From Porphyrobacter sp. (GTDB taxonomy: Bacteria > Pseudomonadota > Alphaproteobacteria > Sphingomonadales > Sphingomonadaceae): 64,000 bases of DNA. The position numbers and the translations under genes were made by a program. The stretch covers positions 360,017-424,016 of the forward strand of contig JAGIBN010000004.1 in assembly GCA_017744315.1 (NCBI GenBank), in the 5' to 3' direction. Position 1 is the first letter of the stretch; each line of letters opens with the position of its first letter. This document shows, piece by piece, positions 45,270 to 52,214 of this stretch. The notes beneath the pieces were generated by a model. The model saw only the letters and a program-made list of their open reading frames with translations, was not told where the DNA came from and ran no database searches.

Positions 45270-45578
45270 ATGGCTAACCAAGCCCATAGTGCCCGCGCCA
45301 CAGCGTGGGAAAGCACCTTCGCCAAATATAACGAACTGAGCTTGAGTCAGCACCAGGCCCCGCGCCAGGAGCTGGACGAGATTGAGCGAGAGATCGCCGC
45401 ACTTCAGGACGAGCTTCTCGACACCCCGGCACCAAGCTTCTCGGCGGTCGCAGCGAAGCTGACCATCCTGTGGGATGGTCAGATGCACGGCCTCGACCAA
45501 GACTCCGAAGAACGCAGGCTCATACTCGAAGATCTTGAGAGCCTCATCCAGGTCCAGCGCCGCCTCCTCGGCGCCTAA
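45270..45578 (+). CDS. Hypothetical island protein, 102 aa
   Basis: I chose ATG 45270 because GGAGA lies about 9 bp upstream. The sequence is helical and acidic (YNELSLSQHQAPRQELDEIEREIAALQDELLDTP; EERRLILEDLESLIQVQRRLLG), with a coiled-coil-like heptad pattern. It looks like the small accessory proteins of integrative elements (possibly an antirestriction or control protein). I do not recognise a family. Confidence 0.7.
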   Translation: MANQAHSARATAWESTFAKYNELSLSQHQAPRQELDEIEREIAALQDELLDTPAPSFSAVAAKLTILWDGQMHGLDQDSEERRLILEDLESLIQVQRRLLGA

Positions 45579-45659
45579 CCCCTTACCTTCACCTCGCAGC
45601 CCGACCCGGATCCGCTTCGGCGGACCGGCGACTCGCGGCTGCGCACCGCGGAGAACAAC

Positions 45660-46187
45660 GTGATCCCGAACCACATTCGAACCGAAATCCAGCGCCGCAT
45701 TCGTCTGGCGGAGGACATCAACCCTGACCTGCTCAGGGCACTCAACATCGAACCTAACGCATGCCCGGAAGACCCCGAGGAACCGTTGGAATTTTTCTCC
45801 AGTTCCACACTCCCGCTCCCCGGACGAGGAGAACCCATCCGAGGCCATATCTTGTTCGACCTGGCACTCTCCGCGCTGGGTGAGAGCGTCACACACAGCT
45901 GCCGAGGCAGCTATGTGATCACTTTCTATGACGAAGCCTTCGACGGGGAACGAGAGTCCGCTCGCCTGATGTGCGAGATGGCGATGCGTTACGAAGTGCT
46001 CGACTGGGACGACCCCGACGCATGCGACGAGAACACGGGAGCGCCCCTCCCGCTAGCGGTGCCTCGATGGAGGGAGGTCAATCTATTCCCCATCATTCCT
46101 CGCGCGATCGAGGCAAAGCTCGACGATCTGATCGAGGAACAGGCGCTGGCGCTGGAGCGCCGTCTGCTCGGAAAATCGACTTCATAA
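45660..46187 (+). CDS. Hypothetical island protein, 175 aa
   Basis: GTG start at 45660, 81 bp after the previous stop. The first part is helical (RTEIQRRIRLAEDINPDLLRALNIEP), with a central HILFDLALSALGESVTHSCRGSYVITFYDEAF and an acidic stretch with WDDPDACDENTG. It is very acidic overall. There is no known motif. Such acidic island proteins can mimic DNA, but that is speculation here. Confidence 0.68.
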   Translation: MIPNHIRTEIQRRIRLAEDINPDLLRALNIEPNACPEDPEEPLEFFSSSTLPLPGRGEPIRGHILFDLALSALGESVTHSCRGSYVITFYDEAFDGERESARLMCEMAMRYEVLDWDDPDACDENTGAPLPLAVPRWREVNLFPIIPRAIEAKLDDLIEEQALALERRLLGKSTS

Positions 46188-46271
46188 GCAGGTTATGGTG
46201 GCCGATCGCTCTGTCAAATCCACAAACCGTGGGTAGATGGCGAGCTTCCTCAAACTAAGAAGGAAGAAATT

Positions 46272-46442
46272 GTGGAACGAAAAGCTTACCGAGTTAATGA
46301 AGTTGCCGCCGCTCTGGGTATCGGCAGGAGCACTATCTACAAGCTCATCGAAACTGGCGAGCTGAGGCGCATCAAAATCGGTGCCAATTCGCTGATCCCT
46401 GTGGCAGATGTCGATGCGCTCTTGCAGCGTCGTGCTGCTTGA
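46272..46442 (+). CDS. Excisionase/AlpA-like helix-turn-helix protein, 56 aa
   Basis: GTG start with AAGGAAG 5 bp upstream. It is a short MerR-like HTH_17 domain: YRVNEVAAALGIGRSTIYKLIE, then the wing RRIKIGANSLIPVADVDALL. This is the usual size and pattern of recombination directionality factors and AlpA regulators next to P4-type integrases. Its stop is 17 bp before the integrase start, so the two are likely co-transcribed. Confidence 0.88.
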   Translation: MERKAYRVNEVAAALGIGRSTIYKLIETGELRRIKIGANSLIPVADVDALLQRRAA

Positions 46443-46459
46443 TCGGGAGGAGCAGAACC

Positions 46460-47659
46460 GTGGCTCTCACCGTCAAGGAAATCGACAACGCCGTTCAAGG
46501 TGCGAAGGATCGGAAGCTGACCGACGAGAAGGGGCTCTACCTATTGGTGGCTGCTTCAGGTTCCAAACGTTGGCAACTCAAGTATCGCTTTCAGGGAAAC
46601 GAGAAGAAGATCAGCCTTGGGGTCTACCCCGAGGTGAGCCTCAAGGCCGCGAGGACAAAGCGGGACGAAGCCCGCGCACTCCTCGCGGATGGGCGCGATC
46701 CCTCTCGGGTGAAACAGGAAAACAAGCTGAAATCGAGACTAGCGAATGCCAACACGTTTGGCGCGATCGCACGCGAGTTCATTGCCAAGCGCGTCAATGA
46801 CGGCGACGACAGCATCTGCGAGACGACCCAGCTGAAGACCGAGTGGCTGCTCTCTCTGGTCGAACCAGCTCTGGGCAAACTTCCCGTCAGCGAGATTACG
46901 GCACCGATGCTGCTATCGGTCCTGATGGACATCCAGGGTACTGGACGTCGGGAAACCGCGCGACGGCTTCGCTCCTTTGTCGGAAGGGTGTTGAACTACG
47001 CGATTGCGACCGGACGACGGACCGATGCTAACCCGGCTCCCGCACTCCGAGGAGCGCTGTCGACGCCGACCGTGCGCAACCACCCTGCCATCGTAAACCG
47101 GCAGGCGCTGGGCTCGCTACTGAAGGCAATGGAAGGATATGGAGGGTTCGCGTCTACCGCCGGAGCGCTGCGGATTTCCGCTCATCTGTTTCAGCGTCCG
47201 GGCGAGATCCGGACTATGAAGTGGGCCGACCTTGATCTTGAGAGCGCCCGGTGGATCATCCCGGCAAGCGACACGAAGATGCGCCGTGAGCACGTCGTGC
47301 CCCTATCGCGTCAAGCGATCGAGATCATCCGCTCGATGGCTGACATTGCAGGTAACAGCGAGTTCGTCTTCCCGAGTCACAATCCGAAGAAGCCGCTGTC
47401 GGAGAACGCAGTCAACGGCGCGCTCCGACGTTTAGGCTATGCTGGGGTAATGACGGCCCACGGCTTTCGCTCGACCGCATGCTCGCTGCTGAACGAATGC
47501 GGTAAATGGAACCCTGACGCCATCGAACGCGCGCTCGCGCATCAGGATGGCAACGCGGTGCGGGCGGTTTACAACCGGACGGCCTACTTGCCTGAGCGAG
47601 TCGAGATGATGCAGTGGTGGTCCGATGAACTAGAGAGTCTGAAGGCTGCCCCAGACTGA
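46460..47659 (+). CDS. Tyrosine recombinase, P4-type integrase
   Basis: I chose GTG 46460 because GGGAGGAG lies 7 bp upstream. The 399-aa protein has the N-terminal arm-binding DUF4102 domain (KYRFQGNEKKISLGVYPEVSLKAAR), a core-binding SAM-like region and the catalytic domain: Arg in FQRPGEIRTMKW, the H-x-x-R box AHGFRSTACSLLNE, His in LAHQDGNAV, and Tyr in AVYNRTAYLP. It integrates at the 3' end of the adjacent tRNA-Leu, 154 bp away, where the att repeat is found. Confidence 0.95.
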   Translation: MALTVKEIDNAVQGAKDRKLTDEKGLYLLVAASGSKRWQLKYRFQGNEKKISLGVYPEVSLKAARTKRDEARALLADGRDPSRVKQENKLKSRLANANTFGAIAREFIAKRVNDGDDSICETTQLKTEWLLSLVEPALGKLPVSEITAPMLLSVLMDIQGTGRRETARRLRSFVGRVLNYAIATGRRTDANPAPALRGALSTPTVRNHPAIVNRQALGSLLKAMEGYGGFASTAGALRISAHLFQRPGEIRTMKWADLDLESARWIIPASDTKMRREHVVPLSRQAIEIIRSMADIAGNSEFVFPSHNPKKPLSENAVNGALRRLGYAGVMTAHGFRSTACSLLNECGKWNPDAIERALAHQDGNAVRAVYNRTAYLPERVEMMQWWSDELESLKAAPD

Positions 47660-47771
47660 CCGTGACTGGGGGTCGAAAAACGGCCCCCAAAACGGCCCCT
47701 ATTCTGCCCCGATCGCAAGCAACCGCCTCCAAACACGGACGGACTGATTTCGAATTTTTCGCTTATTATTT

Positions 47772-47790
47772 CGGCCGTTAGCGGCCTTTT
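47772..47790 (+). terminator. Short terminator after the integrase gene
   Basis: GGCCG at 47773-47777 and CGGCC at 47782-47786 around TTAG, then TTTT. It lies between the integrase stop and the tRNA-Leu gene and would stop transcripts running into the antisense strand of the tRNA. Confidence 0.5.
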
Positions 47791-47813
47791 GCGGACACCC
47801 CCGAAAGAGTGTC

Positions 47814-47836
47814 TGGTGCCCAGAAGAGGACTCGAA
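47814..47836. repeat. att repeat, right end of the island (tRNA-Leu 3' end)
   Basis: The last 23 nt of tRNA-Leu, identical to 34332-34354. Crossover within it restores the tRNA after insertion. Confidence 0.92.
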
Positions 47837-47900
47837 CCTCCACGCCCTTGCGAGCGCCAGCACCTGAAGCTGGTGCGTCTACCAATTCCGCCATCTGGGC
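47814..47900 (-). tRNA. tRNA-Leu(CAG)
   Basis: 87 nt with CCA encoded. The 5' end GCCCAGA pairs with TCTGGGC; the D-arm region reads TGGCGGAATTGGTAGACGC; the anticodon loop is TTCAGGT (anticodon CAG); a long class II variable arm precedes the GGTTCGAGTCC T arm. The discriminator is A. The 3' 23 nt are the island attachment core, and the gene is kept intact on this side. Confidence 0.95.
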
Positions 47901-48084
47901 ACGGGCCGCGCGGTCGTCTTAGGCCGGCGGCGGGTAGGCGCGGGCCACTAGCGAAGGGGAGGGGGCGTTGTCAATCGCTGCGATGCGACCCAGTGCGACT
48001 TGCTAGGCCCGCCGCCTTGCGGCATGGGCCGCGCGAGAGTTTTTAGAGGAACCGGCAAAGCGCCGGACGGGTTGGAAACAGGCA

Positions 48085-49032
48085 ATGGCGCAAGTGGATT
48101 CGCTCGAAGACAAGATCGTGGTGCTGATCGGTGGCGGCGGCTTCCTGGGCTCGCATGTCGCGGAAGTGCTGCTGCGCCGCGGTGCGCGTGTCAGAATCGC
48201 CGAGCGCAATCCCGAGCAGGCCTATCACCTTCGGGCCCTCGCCAATCTTGGGCAAATCCAGTTCCTGCGCGCCAATGTGCGCGACAAGCGCAGCCTCGAT
48301 GCGGCGACGCGTGGGGCGGACGCAGTGGTCTATCTGGTTGGCACATTCGGCGACGGGCAGTTCGAGCTCCAGGCCGAAGGGGCGGGTGAAGCTGCGAAGG
48401 CCGCAGCGGCCAATGGCGCCGGCGCTTTCGTCTACATCTCGGCGCTCGGCGCGGACGCGGAGTCCGACAGCGGCTATGCCTCGTCCAAGGGCGAAGGCGA
48501 GAAGCTGGTGCGCGAGGCGTTTCCTAAGGCGATCATCGTGCGTCCCTCGGTGCTGTTCGGTGACGACGATCGCTTCGTCAGCCTATTCGCCGGCCTGATC
48601 TCCTCGCTCCCCGCCCTGCCGGTGTTCGGCGCCGAATCGCGCATCCAGCCGCTGTTCGTCGACGATGCGGCGGAAGCGGTCGTGAACGCGCTGGCCGACC
48701 CCGGCAGCCACGCCGGCAAGACCTACGAGATCGCCGGGCCCGAAGTCCTGACGATGGAAGAGCTGCATCAGCGCATCGCCAAGGCCCAGGGCCGCGAGCG
48801 GGCGTTCTTCCGCATGCCCGATGCGGTGGCCTCGCTGTTCGCGGTGCTGCCGGGCACGCCGATGAATTCCGACCAGTGGAAGCTGCTCAAGCGCGGCAAC
48901 GTGGCGTCAGGTGAGCTTCCGGGCGTTGAGAAGCTGGGCGTGCAACCCAAGCCGCTCGGGCTGTTCCTCAACCGCTGGATGATGCGTTACCGCAAGCACG
49001 GACGTTTCGGCACCAAGGGCGAAATGGCCTGA
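48085..49032 (+). CDS. Complex I NDUFA9-family NAD(P)-binding protein
   Basis: A 315-aa atypical short-chain dehydrogenase. The N-terminal Rossmann motif is VVLIGGGGFLGSHVAEVLLRRGA; the protein has YASSKGEGEKLVREA in place of the strict YxxxK and IVRPSVLFGDDD, the pattern of NDUFA9-like subunits of alphaproteobacterial and mitochondrial complex I. It probably stabilises NADH:quinone oxidoreductase or handles quinone-related chemistry. It is next to the tRNA-Leu gene on the intact, core side. No nuo operon is visible. Confidence 0.88.
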   Translation: MAQVDSLEDKIVVLIGGGGFLGSHVAEVLLRRGARVRIAERNPEQAYHLRALANLGQIQFLRANVRDKRSLDAATRGADAVVYLVGTFGDGQFELQAEGAGEAAKAAAANGAGAFVYISALGADAESDSGYASSKGEGEKLVREAFPKAIIVRPSVLFGDDDRFVSLFAGLISSLPALPVFGAESRIQPLFVDDAAEAVVNALADPGSHAGKTYEIAGPEVLTMEELHQRIAKAQGRERAFFRMPDAVASLFAVLPGTPMNSDQWKLLKRGNVASGELPGVEKLGVQPKPLGLFLNRWMMRYRKHGRFGTKGEMA

Positions 49033-49035
49033 GGC

Positions 49036-49518
49036 CTAGCCCGCGGTCCGAGTTCCCTCATCACCCAGCAAATTGAGCGGCTCGACCAGAAGCATCGAGC
49101 CCTCAGTGCCGCGGATCCGCACTCGCTCTCCCCTCGGCACGTCCGGCCCGCGCGCGATCCATTCGCTGTCGCCTAGCTTTACCCGGCCGCTGCCGTGCTC
49201 GATCGCTTCGACCACGAGCGCAGTCTCCCCCACCAGCCGCGCGCCGCGGCGGTTCATCAGCGGGTCGGAGCTTTCGATCGGCGTCTGACCAAGGAACCGC
49301 TTGGCCGAGAACGCCACGATCAGCGACAGGAACACGAAGTCGATCACCTGTATCGGGAACGACAGATCGAGCACCGCCGTCATCGCGCCGGTGATGATCG
49401 CGGCGACCGCCAGCCAGATCAGGTAGACGCCCGGCACCAGCATCTCGAGGCCGGCGAGCACCAGCCCCAGGGTCAGCCAGACCCAATGCGCCTCCAGGCC
49501 GTTCAGCCAGTCCATCAA
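49036..49518 (-). CDS. NfeD family membrane protein
   Basis: A 160-aa protein with two or three N-terminal membrane helices (LTLGLVLAGLEMLVPGVYLIWLAVAAIITG; FVFLSLIVAFSA) and a C-terminal OB-fold (GARLVGETALVVEAIEHGSGRVKLGDSEWIARG). NfeD proteins partner SPFH proteins in membrane quality control. It ends 3 bp from the convergent NDUFA9 gene stop and starts 4 bp after the SPFH gene stop. Confidence 0.9.
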   Translation of the reverse strand: MMDWLNGLEAHWVWLTLGLVLAGLEMLVPGVYLIWLAVAAIITGAMTAVLDLSFPIQVIDFVFLSLIVAFSAKRFLGQTPIESSDPLMNRRGARLVGETALVVEAIEHGSGRVKLGDSEWIARGPDVPRGERVRIRGTEGSMLLVEPLNLLGDEGTRTAG

Positions 49519-49521
49519 GGC

Positions 49522-50517
49522 CTAGCCCTCCCCCTCGCCGCGAGTGCGGGGGACAGCGGCGCGAGGCGCCCCTTTCGGTAGCTCGAGCGGGGTCGTGACA
49601 TCGCCCTTGCTGCCTGCGCCGATCACCTCGCGGGCCAGTTCGCCGATGCCGCCGAGCGTACCGATGAGCTGGGTCGCTTCGACCGGGAACAGGATGGTCT
49701 TGGCATTGGGGCTGGTGGCGAACTTGCCGATCGCCTTCGTGTATTCCTGGGCGATGAAGTAGTTGATCGCCTGGTTGCCCGACCGCGAAATCGCCTCCGA
49801 CACCACTTCGGTGGCGCGCGCCTCGGCTTCGGCGGCGCGCTCACGCGCCTCGGCGTCGCGGAAGGCGGCTTCCTTCTTGCCCTCCGCCGAGAGGATCGCC
49901 GACTGCTTCTCGCCCTCGGCGCGCAGGATGCGGCTGGCACGTTCGCCTTCGGCCTCGAGGATCTCGGCGCGCTTCAAACGCTCCGCCTTCATCTGCCGCG
50001 CCATGGCTTCGGAGATGTCGATCGGCGGGCGGATGTCCTTGATCTCGACGCGGGTGATCTTGACGCCCCACGGGCTCGTCGCGTGATCGACCACCGAGAG
50101 AAGCCGGGCGTTGATCTCGTCACGCTTGGACAGCGTCTCGTCGAGGTCCATCGAGCCCATCACGGTGCGCAGGTTGGTGGTCGTCAGCGCCATGATCGCG
50201 TTGTAGAGGTTGTGCACCTCGTAGGCGGCCTTGCCCGCATCGAGGACCTGGAAGAACACCACCGCATCGACGCCGACCATGGCGTTGTCGCGAGTGATGA
50301 TCTCCTGGCCCGGGATGTCGAGCACCTGCTCCATCATGTTCACTTTTTGCCCGACGCGATCGACGAACGGCACGATCAGGTGCAGGCCCGGTTCGGCCGA
50401 AAGGGTGAACTTGCCGAGGCGCTCGACGGTGTAGACGTAACCCTGACGAACCACTCGCACGCCCATCATCAGGAACACGAGCATCACGAACACCAGGGCG
50501 CCAATGACTGCGTACAT
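49522..50517 (-). CDS. SPFH/band 7 (stomatin-like) membrane protein
   Basis: I chose ATG 50517 because GGGGGAG lies 8 bp upstream. The 331-aa protein has one N-terminal helix (VIGALVFVMLVFLMM) and a long SPFH domain (YTVERLGKFTLSAEPGLHLIVPF; SPWGVKITRVEIKDIRPP), followed by an Ala/Glu-rich coiled coil (RAEGEKQSAILSAEGKKEAAF). It resembles QmcA/stomatin. It forms oligomeric membrane scaffolds with NfeD proteins; the NfeD gene lies just downstream. Confidence 0.92.
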   Translation of the reverse strand: MYAVIGALVFVMLVFLMMGVRVVRQGYVYTVERLGKFTLSAEPGLHLIVPFVDRVGQKVNMMEQVLDIPGQEIITRDNAMVGVDAVVFFQVLDAGKAAYEVHNLYNAIMALTTTNLRTVMGSMDLDETLSKRDEINARLLSVVDHATSPWGVKITRVEIKDIRPPIDISEAMARQMKAERLKRAEILEAEGERASRILRAEGEKQSAILSAEGKKEAAFRDAEARERAAEAEARATEVVSEAISRSGNQAINYFIAQEYTKAIGKFATSPNAKTILFPVEATQLIGTLGGIGELAREVIGAGSKGDVTTPLELPKGAPRAAVPRTRGEGEG

Positions 50518-50693
50518 GGACTTCACTCCCCCGAAATCGTCCTTGGGAACATGGTAGCTTGCGCCGGACGCGGGGCAAGCGAAAGCGACGTGTTGTTCAA
50601 TGGCGCCCTCCACGCCGAGAGCCGATTGTGCGGGCCGCGACGTCCGCCTAGAGAGGCTGCCGATAAACGGAATTGGGTTGGGAGGGTGCGTAG

Positions 50694-51932
50694 ATGAAGA
50701 AGCTTGCGTTGACGGCCGTGTGCATGGTGCTGGCCGCATCGGGGACCGTTGTTTCGGCGCAGAATGCGCCGGCTCCGGCAGCGGCGCCAGCCGCACCGAG
50801 GCCGGCGGGACCGCCGCCGACGCCGGCCCTGGGCGATGGCCCGTGGGACGTGCAGGGCGCCGACGCCAAGCTGCATGTGGAAGTGGTGACCAAGGGGCTC
50901 GACCATCCCTGGGCGCTCGCCTTCCTGCCCGACGGCGGCATGCTGGTGACCGAGCGGCCGGGCCGCCTGCGGATCATGCGCAACGGTGTGCTCGATCCCA
51001 AGCCGATCGAAGGCCTGCCGCCGATCTTCGCCCCGGGCATCGCCGGGCTGACCGACATCGTGCTGGATCCGAACTTCGCCACCAATCACGTGATCTACCT
51101 CGCTTATAGCAAGGCCGATCCGGCCGAGGGTGCCAACCCGGCGCCCAACGTCAATTCGACGCTGGCGGTGATGCGCGCCAAGTGGGACGGCGCCTACAAG
51201 CTGACCGAGGTGAAGGACATCTTCGTCGCCGACGCCTGGTACGGCAAGCCGCCGCTGCCGCCCAAGTGCTGCGGCCAGGGTCCGGCGTTCGGCAGCTTCG
51301 GCGGGCGCATGGCGATTGACGCCGAGGGACGCCTGCTCGTTACCAGCGGCGACCGGAATTTCGGCGAGAAGGTCCAGGATCCCACCAACCACTTCGGCAA
51401 GATCCTGCGCATGAATCTCGACGGCAGCGGCGTGGAGATCTGGTCCACCGGCCACCGCAACCCGACCGGCCTCTACTTCGATGCCGCCACCGGGCGCCTG
51501 TGGGAGACCGAGTTCGGCCCGCGCGGCGGCGACGAGGTCAACCTGATCCAGCGCGGCGGCAACTACGGCTGGATGGATGTCACCCAGGGCTTCCACTACA
51601 ACGCCGAGCCGGCGAAGAAGGGCACTCGCAACGTCGAGGGCATGACCGATCCGGTCTGGGCCTTCGGACCGCCGTCGGGCAATCCGGGCAACCTGGCGAT
51701 CTATCGCGGAACCTCGTTCCCGCAGTGGCAGGGTGACATGCTGGTCGCGGCAATGAACCGCTCGCTGGTGCACTTCCGCCTTTCGCCCGATGGCCACGTG
51801 GTGTGGAAGGAAGACCTGCTGTCCAACCTCGGCCAGCGCCTGCGCGACGTGCGCGTGGCGCCGGATGGCTCGCTCTACATCCTGACCGACGAGACCGCCG
51901 GCGCGATCCTGCGCGTAACGCCGGGAAGCTGA
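50694..51932 (+). CDS. PQQ-dependent sugar dehydrogenase (aldose sugar dehydrogenase type)
   Basis: A 412-aa periplasmic protein with signal peptide (ALTAVCMVLAASGTVVSAQ) and a Pro/Ala-rich linker. The soluble-glucose-dehydrogenase/YliI fold motifs are present: DHPWALAFLPDGGMLVTERPGRL, a catalytic-His region and GHRNPTGLYFDAATGRLWETEFGPRGGDEVN. It oxidises an aldose, with PQQ and calcium, in the periplasm. It is divergent from the SPFH gene. Confidence 0.9.
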   Translation: MKKLALTAVCMVLAASGTVVSAQNAPAPAAAPAAPRPAGPPPTPALGDGPWDVQGADAKLHVEVVTKGLDHPWALAFLPDGGMLVTERPGRLRIMRNGVLDPKPIEGLPPIFAPGIAGLTDIVLDPNFATNHVIYLAYSKADPAEGANPAPNVNSTLAVMRAKWDGAYKLTEVKDIFVADAWYGKPPLPPKCCGQGPAFGSFGGRMAIDAEGRLLVTSGDRNFGEKVQDPTNHFGKILRMNLDGSGVEIWSTGHRNPTGLYFDAATGRLWETEFGPRGGDEVNLIQRGGNYGWMDVTQGFHYNAEPAKKGTRNVEGMTDPVWAFGPPSGNPGNLAIYRGTSFPQWQGDMLVAAMNRSLVHFRLSPDGHVVWKEDLLSNLGQRLRDVRVAPDGSLYILTDETAGAILRVTPGS

Positions 51933-51942
51933 GTTCACGCTA

Positions 51943-52059
51943 CAAGGTGACAGGGGGTGACGGGGTGACACGGTCCGAGGGATTTGTGTCACCTTGTCCG
52001 TCCAAGGTGACACTTTTCGCGGCAAATGTGTCACCTTGCGGAGAAAGACTGTCACCTTG
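51943..52059. repeat. Cluster of CAAGGTGAC / GTCACCTTG repeats
   Basis: Exact 9-mers at 51943-51951 and 52003-52011 (plus sense) and 51988-51996, 52030-52038 and 52051-52059 (opposite sense), with GGTGAC half copies at 51956 and 51964. The pair 51988-51996/52003-52011 makes a perfect 9-bp hairpin with 6-nt loop. The cluster lies between the sugar dehydrogenase and ligD stops. No known function. Confidence 0.8.
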
Positions 52060-52177
52060 GACGGCGACGGCGCCTTATCCGCGTGGGGTCTCCGAGTCTG
52101 AGCTTCGAGATGCGTCATCCGGCAGGATGAAGCAGATTGAGTTCGAGTAGGAAAATGGTTTTTTCTCAAGATATTAA

Positions 52178-52208
52178 ATCCTCCCCGAGGGCAAGCTCGG
52201 GGGAGGAT
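52178..52208. terminator. Hairpin after ligD, near copy of 8785-8811
   Basis: A stem of about 13 bp (ATCCTCCCCGAG against CTCGGGGGAGGAT, one bulged G) around GGCAAG. It lies 7 bp beyond the ligD stop, with runs of T at 52159-52164 further along the minus strand. It shares the CTCCCCGAG...CTCGGGGAG core with 8786-8810. Confidence 0.55.
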
Positions 52209-52214
52209 TGGGTC

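Larger units (their letters stand above)
34332..47836. mobile_element. Integrated genomic island at tRNA-Leu(CAG), about 13.5 kb
   Basis: Bounded by an exact 23-bp direct repeat: the tRNA-Leu 3' end at 47814-47836 and its copy at 34332-34354. It contains a P4-type tyrosine integrase and small excisionase-like gene next to the tRNA, a primase-helicase, and a Dcm/Vsr/GHKL cargo. The interior is visibly lower in G+C than the flanks. No capsid, portal, terminase or conjugation genes are seen. It looks like a satellite-like integrative element able to excise and perhaps replicate. Confidence 0.9.

Noticed and set aside
51943..52059. CRISPR array
   Set aside because: Repeats are only 9 bp, in both orientations and at irregular distances, with no constant-length spacers.
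50523..52169. 548-aa minus-strand frame opposite the PQQ sugar dehydrogenase
   Set aside because: Antisense shadow; its N-terminal repeats are only the translated GTCACCTTG cluster.
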